A DNA stretch of 7,963 nt from Bacteroidetes bacterium UBA4009 (GTDB lineage Bacteria > Bacteroidota > Bacteroidia > NS11-12g > UBA9320). Location of the stretch: positions 6,299 through 14,261 of the forward strand of contig DGBH01000080.1 of assembly GCA_002384205.1 (NCBI GenBank), written 5' to 3'. How positions within the stretch are numbered: the first letter of the stretch is position 1; each line of letters begins with the position of its first letter. Below are positions 1 through 7,600 of the stretch, piece after piece. The notes below the pieces were generated by a model. The model saw nothing but the letters and a program-made list of their open reading frames with translations, was not told where the DNA came from and ran no database searches. Made by a program: the position numbers and the translations under genes.

Positions 1-755
1 TAGCTGCCGGCGAGCGTGCTGCTGCTGTTTTGTACTGCCCACACATTGAGTATATAATTTGCAATGGTGACAAATAGCACCACAAAAACCAAGGCAAAAA
101 TGGCTTTGTCTTTAAAGCTAGACCAATCTACCGCTACAAACTCGCTATACCCCACAGGCAGCACCAATACAAAACCAATCATAAACATAAAAGCGGTTAC
201 GGTAGTAGCCTTGTATTTTTTTAGCAATCTCGCTACGTAGTACAAATGAAAAGCAAAACTAGATGCATTCAGCATAATCAATAAGTCGCCTACAAATCCG
301 TCACTACTCAGCGAAAAAGTGCCCACTTTCATCAATAAGACAGCACCCATAAAAGCAATGAATATACCCAAATACACATTGAACTTTATGTGGGTTTTGC
401 TCCCTATAGCTGTATAAAGAACTACCATTATAGGAGAAATCATCATGAGCACACTGGCATTTATGGCTGAAGTCATGCTTAAACCTTTAAAAAAAGCCAA
501 CATATTGAGAGCTACCCCAAAAAATGCACATACCGCCAAGTCAAAAAAATCTCGTTTATTTTCAATTTTTTCTCGGTCTACCCAAAAATAATAGGAACCA
601 AAAAAAAGTGCGCCACAACCCACTCTCAAGGTTATAAATGCAAAAGGTGAAATAAACTCTGGCATCGCCCATTTGGCAATAGAATAATTGGCTGCATAGA
701 ACAATGCAACGCTAAACATAGCCACGTGAACCCCTATTTTTTTGTTTAATAACAA
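1..755 (-). CDS. EamA/DMT-family inner-membrane transporter, partial (C-terminus beyond left edge)
   Basis: This encodes an inner-membrane permease of the drug/metabolite transporter superfamily (EamA type). Family members export or exchange small metabolites; the substrate cannot be read from sequence. The visible 251 codons hold eight hydrophobic helices at about residues 9-31, 38-59, 70-92, 100-118, 125-142, 156-178, 186-206 and 217-240. The usual EamA protein has ten helices in two five-helix repeats, so the last two helices lie past the left edge. EamA-like signatures are KGLSMTSAINASVLMMISP at about 90-108, which covers the end of helix 3 and start of helix 4, and its second-repeat counterpart NYILNVWAVQNSSSTLAGS at the truncated end. 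The start is uncertain. The frame opens right after an in-frame TGA next to a run of ten A. The first usable codon is TTG at 755-753, giving MLLNKKIGVHVA, and the first ATG is at 719-717. An ATG-led frame from 826 would join it with one more A. The gene is divergent from ruvA. I am sure of the fold class, not of the substrate or the start. Confidence 0.85.
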   Translation of the reverse strand, partial: MLLNKKIGVHVAMFSVALFYAANYSIAKWAMPEFISPFAFITLRVGCGALFFGSYYFWVDREKIENKRDFFDLAVCAFFGVALNMLAFFKGLSMTSAINASVLMMISPIMVVLYTAIGSKTHIKFNVYLGIFIAFMGAVLLMKVGTFSLSSDGFVGDLLIMLNASSFAFHLYYVARLLKKYKATTVTAFMFMIGFVLVLPVGYSEFVAVDWSSFKDKAIFALVFVVLFVTIANYILNVWAVQNSSSTLAGS

Positions 756-770
756 GCGTGCAAAAGAAGA

Positions 771-780
771 TTTTTTTTTT
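771..780. repeat. Mononucleotide run of ten T (ten A on the minus strand)
   Basis: Ten consecutive T on the plus strand read as ten A on the transporter's sense strand, about 15 bases upstream of its candidate TTG start. Runs this long are prone to replication slippage, to transcriptional slippage and to sequencing-length errors. The run lies at the point where an ATG-led frame beginning at 826 falls out of phase with the transporter: eleven A would fuse the two frames, whereas ten A closes the upstream frame at a TAA near the transporter start. The run itself is certain; any biological role is inference. Confidence 0.9.
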
Positions 781-784
781 CAAT

Positions 785-808
785 GCCACCACTTATTTTA
801 ACGGTGGC
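785..808. repeat. Short inverted repeat (6-bp stem, 12-base loop)
   Basis: GCCACC at 785-790 is followed by its perfect reverse complement GGTGGC at 803-808, with a 12-base AT-rich loop. In a transporter transcript started upstream it would form a modest hairpin just before the poly-A run and candidate start codon. It is not a terminator in either direction: neither side of the stem is followed by a U run in the relevant strand. It could be an operator half-site pair, an mRNA leader hairpin or chance; a 6-bp match is weak evidence. Confidence 0.3.
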
Positions 809-900
809 TGGTCTACTAAATCTCATACTTTCTAAATAAAAAGCGGATTTTCCACATCCTTTATTTTTATGAATGGTATTGGTTTGTTATCCTTGCATTT

Positions 901-1485
901 ATGTATGACTTTATAGCAGGTAAGGTAGATAGAATTACGCCGACAGAAGTAGTAATCGATTGCAACGGTTTAGGCTACTTACTGCATATTTCACTAAATA
1001 CCTTTGAGGTACTAAAAGACCAAAAACAGGTAAAGGTTTTCGCGCACCTCATTGTACGAGAAGACAGTCATACCCTTTATGGATTTGCAACCACCAATGA
1101 ACGTCAGTTGTATGTCAAACTTGTTGGTGTGAATGGTGTGGGTCCTAGTACCGCTCGAATGATATTGAGCAGTATGCGCGTAGATGACGTAGTGAGTGCT
1201 ATCTCCAACAATAACATAGCTGTATTAAAAACCATAAAAGGAATTGGACCTAAAGCTGCCCAACGATTGGTCGTGGAGCTCCAAGATAAATTGGGAGGCA
1301 TAGGCACAGATGCAGCGTATACACTAAGTGGCGGCAGTACACAGATGGATGAAGCCATGGAAGCGCTTATGGCACTTGGTTTTGCTAAACCTGCTATTGC
1401 CAAAATACTTCTAAGAATAAGTGCCGATGCAGGCAATAATGCAACTACGGAAGAGTTAATTAAGAAGTCTTTACAATTATTGTAA
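901..1485 (+). CDS. ruvA: Holliday junction branch migration complex subunit RuvA
   Basis: RuvA is the cytoplasmic DNA-binding subunit that assembles as a tetramer or octamer on four-way junctions and loads the RuvB ATPase, which drives branch migration before RuvC cleavage in recombinational repair. The 194-residue product has the normal family length and all three domains. The N-terminal OB fold (about 1-62) contains CNGLGY at 21-26 and REDSHTLYGF at 53-62; E54 and D55 match the acidic pin residues (E55, D56 in E. coli) that shape the junction centre. Two helix-hairpin-helix motifs follow: LVGVNGVGPSTARMIL at 74-89 and IKGIGPKAAQRLVVEL at 112-127, with the GxGxx-A pattern that grips the DNA backbone. 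After a flexible Gly-rich linker (about 132-147), a small helical domain III (about 148-194, with EALMALGF) is the part that contacts RuvB. The ATG at 901 gives the standard N-terminus and no other in-frame start lies upstream. Downstream, sprA begins 68 bases after the stop in the same direction, so co-transcription is likely. Confidence 0.97.
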   Translation: MYDFIAGKVDRITPTEVVIDCNGLGYLLHISLNTFEVLKDQKQVKVFAHLIVREDSHTLYGFATTNERQLYVKLVGVNGVGPSTARMILSSMRVDDVVSAISNNNIAVLKTIKGIGPKAAQRLVVELQDKLGGIGTDAAYTLSGGSTQMDEAMEALMALGFAKPAIAKILLRISADAGNNATTEELIKKSLQLL

Positions 1486-1553
1486 GTTTGTTAGCTAAAA
1501 ATTAATCAAAGCATATAAGAAGACTATACTATACAACCAATCAGTATTCGCTT
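1486..1553 (+). other. ruvA-sprA spacer, no terminator seen
   Basis: This 68-base AT-rich spacer shows no stem-loop followed by a T run, which supports read-through from ruvA into sprA. A TTTG at 1487-1490 could serve as a -33 element, but no TAnnTTTG follows at the right distance, so no sprA promoter is claimed. There is no clear Shine-Dalgarno sequence before the TTG at 1554, which is common in this phylum. The sprA frame is open leftward only to the TAA at 1503-1505 and contains no ATG there. Confidence 0.5.
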
Positions 1554-1649
1554 TTGAAAGAAAGAATTTTAAAAACAAATGTACACAGAGCTCTTATAGC
1601 TTTGGTGATATTGGCTGTGTATAGTTTTGGAGGTGGCACTGCGTTAGGA
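1554..1649 (+). other. SprA signal peptide coding segment
   Basis: Codons 1-32 encode a basic n-region (K2, R4, K7, R12), a hydrophobic core (ALIALVILAVYSF at about 14-25 with flanking Gly) and a small-residue c-region TALG before Q33. This fits Sec-dependent export ahead of outer-membrane insertion by the BAM complex. There is no lipobox cysteine, so it is a type I signal and not a lipoprotein. The cleavage position is a by-eye estimate. Confidence 0.75.
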
Positions 1650-4600
1650 CAAGATGAACCCAAACGCACACCTATTGATCTTAAAGATCCGCCAAACATT
1701 AAGACCACCTATCAATATGATCCTACCACGGGGAATTATCTTGAAATAATTACTGTAGGCGGAAACCCACTTGGCTCACCACGTGTGCTTACTCCAATGG
1801 AGTTTTCTAAAGCAAAAGAGCGACAAGATCGCAATGTGTATTACCGAAAAAAAAGCAATGCAGACAATTACATAAAAGGCGGGGGTTTGATTCCTAAAAT
1901 TGCCGTTACTCCAGAGATATTTGATAAAGTATTCGGCGGAGGTGTTATTGACATCAGGCCCACCGGAAGTGCAGAAGTTACCTTTGGTGGAAATTTTAAC
2001 AAAGTAGAAAACCCTAATTTTCCGGTACGCCAACAACGTAACGGACAGTTTGACTTCGGCATGAAAATGCAGCTCAACGTTACCGGCCAAATAGGCGACC
2101 GGATGAAGCTAAACTGGAATTACGACACCGAAGCAACTTTTGAGTTTGAAAACCAAATGAAACTCAACTGGGCCGGAGAAGAAGACGATATCCTTAAAAA
2201 CATAGAATTAGGTAACGTGAGCCTGCCCCTTAATGGTAGTTTAATTCAAGGAGGTCGAAATCTATTTGGTGCAAAAACACAACTTCAATTTGGAAAACTC
2301 AAAGTAGCCGTAATTGCTACCCAAGACAAAGGAGAAACCAAAGAAACACAAGTTACCGGAGGTGCTCAAATCACCAATTACAATATTCAAGCACACAATT
2401 ACGACGTAAACAGGCATTATTTCTTATCGCAATATTTTGCAAATAATTATAACAAAGCGCTTTCTAGACTGCCAATTATAGCGTCAAATGTACAGATAAG
2501 CTATATTGAGGTTTGGATAACTAACCGTAACAACTCGGTAGGCAACACCCGAAACGTAATGGGCTACATGGACTTAGGCGAAAATGCGGATAATACCTAC
2601 CGTGATTTCTTAGTGGGCCCTGCCAATGCCTACCCAGATAATTACGCCACCAGTTTATACCGAGATATTGTTGACAGAAGCACCGAGTTTTGTAACCCTA
2701 TAGACAATAGACTACAATTAGGTACTGACTATGAATGCTTAAGCAATGCACGAAAGTTGAATGAAAACGAATTCTCGTACCACCCTACGCTGGGTTATTT
2801 GTCACTAAACCAATCTCTTAACAATGATGAGCTGCTCATGGTATCCTATACCTATACGATTAATGGCGAAAATCATCAAGTAGGAGACCTTACGGTAAAT
2901 AATTCTATTTCTACTGGCGACAATAGTCACCTCAACCTTAAACTACTTAAAAATTCTACCATCAAAACCAATTTACCTACTTGGAATCTGATGATGAAAA
3001 ACATCTATTCCTTGAACACGTATAACCTTCAGCAAGAAGATTTTACGATGAACGTAGTATATGCAGATGACCCAAGTGGTGCAGACCTAAACTACCTGCC
3101 TGTAGATGCCAGCGAAACACGAATTAAAGAAAAACAACTGATCACAGTTCTGAATCTGGACAAGATAAATAAACAACAAGAAGCAAAGCCTGACGGCGTT
3201 TTTGATCTCATAAATGGCGTAACCATCGACGCCACCAAAGGCCGAATTATATTTCCTGTTAGAGAACCTTTTGGGGCATTTTTACGCGAACAATTTATTG
3301 ATAAAACCAAGGCCGACTATTATGTTTACGACTCGCTCTACCAAACAACCAAATGGAATGCTGAACAAGATTTAAAACACAATAAATTTTTCTTACGCGG
3401 AACGTTTAAAGGTTCATCTTCCGATAAAATAAAACTACAATGTTATAACATATCCAAAGGCTCAGTACGTGTTACGGCTAACGGTAATATGCTAAATGAG
3501 GGATCAGATTATACCGTAGATTATACCATGGGTAATGTTACCATTGTAAATCAAGGCATACTTAACTCTGGCGCTGCGATCAAAGCGACGTGCGAGAGTA
3601 ATTCTCTTATCAATATTCAACAAAAATCACTAATTGGTACTCGACTAGATTACAAACATTCTGACAAATTACTGCTAGGTGGAACCTATATGTACATGAA
3701 TGAGCGGCCACTTACCAATAAAGTAAATATAGGTGAAGAGCCCTTACGTAACTCTATTTGGGGTTTAGACGGTTCGTATAATACCGAGTCGCGCTTCTTA
3801 ACGCGTATGGTAGACAAGCTTCCTTTTATAGAAACCAAAGAGAAGTCTACCATTAGTATAACAGGAGAATTTGCGCACCTTATCCCCCACAAAGCAAAAA
3901 CGCAGGGTGACAAAGGGACTTCTTATCTTGACGATTTTGAAGGTGCAGAAACACCCTATGATTTAAAATATGTACGCAGTTGGTATATGGCCAGTACCCC
4001 ACAAGGGCAACCTGATTTATTCCCGGAAACCACCACATCTTTTAAAGCGGACAGCACATACAATAGTAAACGAGCCAAGCTAGCATGGTATAATATAGAT
4101 CCTGTTTTCCAATCTAAAAGCAACCTTACTCCTTCTAATATCAACACCTTACAACAGTCTAACCATTGGGTAAGAACGGTAACGCTTAAAGAACTTTTTG
4201 ATGAGATAGAACTACAACAAGGTCAGCCACAGCAATTACCTACCTTAGATTTGAGCTACTATCCAGACGAAAGAGGTCAGTATAACTTTAATACTGAAAA
4301 CATGGAAGCCGATGGGACACTCAATAATCCAAAAGAAAATTGGGCGGGTATTATGCGGAGAATAGAAACCAACGACTTTGAAGCTACCAACATAGACTAT
4401 ATAGAAGTGTGGCTTATGGATCCGTTTGTTTACTCAAAACATCAAGGCACCAAACATAATACCGGTCAGCTTTATATAAACCTAGGAAGTGTTTCTGAAG
4501 ATATAATTCCTGACCGAAAAAGATCTGCCGAAAACGGTTTACCCGTTCCTAATGGCAACTATACCGTAGATTCTGGCAAATACACTTTAACCCCACGTGG

Positions 4601-7600
4601 CCAGATTATCAATAAGGCCTTTGATAATGATCCTGCTGCTCGTACCGCACAAGATATAGGTCTAGATGGCATGAGCGATGAGGTGGAACGAACAAGACTT
4701 AAATTTTACCTTGATGCCATAGCAGTCAAACACGGCACAGCATCTTTGGCATACAAAATTGCAGAAGCCGATCCTTCTGCAGATAATTATATGTACCCTC
4801 GAGACCCCATTTATGACGGTAGTAATGCGATGGTACTTCAACGTTATAAAAATTACAACGGTTTTGAGGGCAACAGTACAGTCGATAAATTAGATGACGG
4901 AACTCCGAAATCTGCCAATACTATTCCAGATGACGAAGACATTAATCAGGATTACACCGTGAATCTGAATGAAGAATACTATCAATATAAAATAGAAATA
5001 TCGCCTGATAAGCTCAGAATAGGCGAGAACTTTGTGACCGATTCCGTTTACACAGATGCTAATCAAATAGATCCAGGAGCTGAGCCAAACAAAGTAACCT
5101 GGTATCAACTCAAAATACCTATACGCCAATACGATAAAAAAGTAGGAGGTATTCAAGATTTTAAATCGATTCGATTTATGAGAATGTATGTAAGTGGTTT
5201 TGAGGACAGTCTGGTGTTGCGATTCGGAAACTTACAATTGGTACGAGCAGATTGGAGACGTTACCTCAACACGTTAAAATTCCCTCCGCGCGTTGGTCCA
5301 GCTATAGACCCCAACGACCGCGTTGAGTTGGTGGTTTCGACGGTTAATGTAAACGAAAACAGCAAACGAGTTCCTATACCTTACGTGGTGCCTCCTGGAT
5401 TTAGTCGCGAGATAGATCCAACACAACAGGCTAATCTTCAACAAAATGAACAATCTCTTTCCATAGCTGTATGTAACTTAGGAAGGGATGACGCTCGTGG
5501 AGCATATAGACCAGTGGAATACGATATACGTAACTACAAAAAACTAAAAATGTTTGTACACGCAGAGTCTCAAGATCCCTTGGTTCAAAAAGGAGATGTA
5601 GTTGCTATTATGCGTATAGGTACCGACTTAGAAAATAACTTTTACCAATACGAGATTCCGCTTATTATCTCACCCAATGGCAATGCAGACCCCGCTTCGG
5701 TGTGGCCTTCTGAAAATGAAATACTCATAGATTTAGAAGAATTTTACCGTGTGAAACTAAATAGACAATTAGCTAATAGTGCTAATCCTAACGGATTCTA
5801 TTCAGAAACCTTAGCAAACGGACATAAAATTAGTATCATTGGATTACCAGATTTAAGTAACGTAAGAACCATACTCTTAGGTGTAAAAAATCCAAGTAAT
5901 GGTAGCAGCGATGCGCTCTGTGCGGAAGTATGGTTTAATGAGTTACGCTTGGTGGATTTTGCCAATAAAGGAGGTTATGCTGCAACCACACGAATGGTAG
6001 CTAAACTAGCTGATTTTGCTAATGTTGCCGTTTCTGGAAACTACCAATCCATTGGTTTTGGCGGTATAGATAAAAAGCTAAATGAGCGTAACATCACCGA
6101 GCAAATACAATACGATATAGCTACAAACCTAGAACTAGGTAAATTTTTCTCCCAGAAATCGGGCATTACGGTACCTATGTTCATAGGCTACAGTGAGAAT
6201 ATTGTTAATCCTAAATTTTATCCTCTAAATCCAGATATATTGCTTCGCACAGCTATTAACAATGCTGAAACGCAAACCGAAAAAGAAGCCATACGTATCG
6301 CTGCACAAGACTACAATAGCCGTTATAGCCTGAACTTTACCAACGTAAAGAAAAACAAAACAGGTGCGGGAGAATCACACCTATATGACGTCTCTAATTG
6401 GAATTACTCCTTTGCGTATCAACGGCTGTTTAGAAGAAGTCAGATTATAGAACGTAATGATGTTAAAACATACAAAACAAGCTTAGCCTATAACTTTTCT
6501 CCAAAGCCTCTTTCCTGGGAACCATTCAAAAAATCTATAAAATCAAAGAAACTAACCCTAATAAAAGATTTTAATCTTGGTTTAAAACCCTCTAATCTTA
6601 ACTTTAGGATAGAAGTAGATAGAAGATATGCCGTGTTAAAAAATAGAGACAACGATAATTTTAAAAGCATCGTTCCTCTTTTGTATGACAAAACCTTTAA
6701 CATAGGTCGTATTTATGGCGCTAAATGGAATCTGACCAAATCTTTATCGGTAGACTATGCCTCTTCAGCCAACTCGTGGGTAGAAGAGCCTTTTGGTGCA
6801 TTAGATACTCGTGAAAAGAAAGATTCTATGTGGAGAGATTTCTCATCACTTGGACAACTCCGGGACTTTAACCAGACCGTAAATGCCAACTACAGTCTTC
6901 CCTTACGAAAGATAAAAATGCTGGATTGGATGACGGTAACCACCAGATATACCGGAAACTACCAATGGCAAAATGCACCGCCAGCGGCCGTATCATTGGG
7001 TAATACCATCCAGAATTCTAGAACCATGGGTATTACCAGTAACTTAAATTTTATCTCTTTCTACAATAAGGTTCCGTTCTTGAAAAAAGTAAATAAACCT
7101 GCCGCAAGAAGATCGCCCGCTAGAGATGAAGATGACCCCGATGCCGTAAATGCTAAAAAAGACAAAGATGAGTTGAGTGCCACTACAAAAGCTATTTTTC
7201 AGTTTCTGATGATGCTAAAACAAGCCCAAGGCACTTTTACCTTTACCGATGGAACAACACTTCCTGGATTTAACAAAACCATCGATTACCTTGGTCAGAA
7301 CTTTAAAAATAATGCTCCGGGTTTGCCATTTATCTTAGGAGGTCAAAGTGAAAACTTTAGAAAGACCATAGCAAGCAACGGATTTTTAACCCAAGACACC
7401 AACCAAATATCACGCTATGTAAACTTGCATGGGGTAGATATTAATGGTAGTGCTACCGTTGAGCCCATCAAAGGATTTAGAATCAACGTTAGTTTTAACA
7501 AACGACAAAGTCTAAACATCAATAGTAATTTCAAATATTCAGAAGCACGTGGTACTTTTGAAGATGAATTTTATACAGAAGTAGGAACATTCACTACCTC

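Larger units (their letters stand above)
756..900. promoter_or_regulatory. Divergent intergenic region between transporter and ruvA
   Basis: This 145-base gap separates the divergent transporter and ruvA starts, so it should hold the promoters of both. I see no convincing match to the Bacteroidota promoter (TTTG near -33 with TAnnTTTG near -7). The nearest plus-strand candidates, TTGGTTTG at 879-886 and TATCCTTG-like bases at 888-895, each have a mismatch, lack a clear -33 partner and sit very close to the ruvA ATG. The region contains a 6-bp inverted repeat (785-808), a run of ten T (771-780), and a possible 5' extension of the transporter frame from 826. Promoter activity is inferred from gene orientation, not seen as a motif. 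Confidence 0.4.

Noticed and set aside
785..808. Intrinsic terminator between the divergent genes
   Set aside because: The stem is only 6 bp, no T run follows it on either strand, and divergent genes need no terminator here; the adjacent homopolymer is A, not T, in the minus-strand reading direction.
879..895. Bacteroidota -7 promoter elements for ruvA (TTGGTTTG, TATCCTTG)
   Set aside because: Each has a mismatch to TAnnTTTG, neither has a TTTG at the expected -33 distance, and both lie too near the ATG at 901 for a normal leader.
1104..1436. Minus-strand open frame of 110 codons opposite ruvA
   Set aside because: It lies wholly inside the well-supported ruvA frame, has no recognisable motif, and looks like a codon-bias shadow.
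1776..2090. Two overlapping minus-strand open frames (1776-2090 and 1868-2077) opposite the start of sprA
   Set aside because: They overlap each other in different frames and sit opposite a conserved SprA region; their translations show no family features.
3092..4147. Minus-strand open frames at 3092-3310, 3686-3913 and 3956-4147
   Set aside because: All are short, antisense to continuous SprA coding sequence, and lack motifs or a plausible upstream signal.
4890..5156. Minus-strand 88-codon frame with a hydrophobic, membrane-like translation
   Set aside because: The hydrophobic appearance follows from complementing Asp/Asn/Tyr-rich SprA codons (GAT, AAT and TAT read as ATC, ATT and ATA); the opposing frame is conserved SprA.
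6488..6703. Minus-strand 71-codon frame opposite the SprA barrel region
   Set aside because: Antisense shadow of Lys/Asn/Phe-rich codons with no supporting feature.
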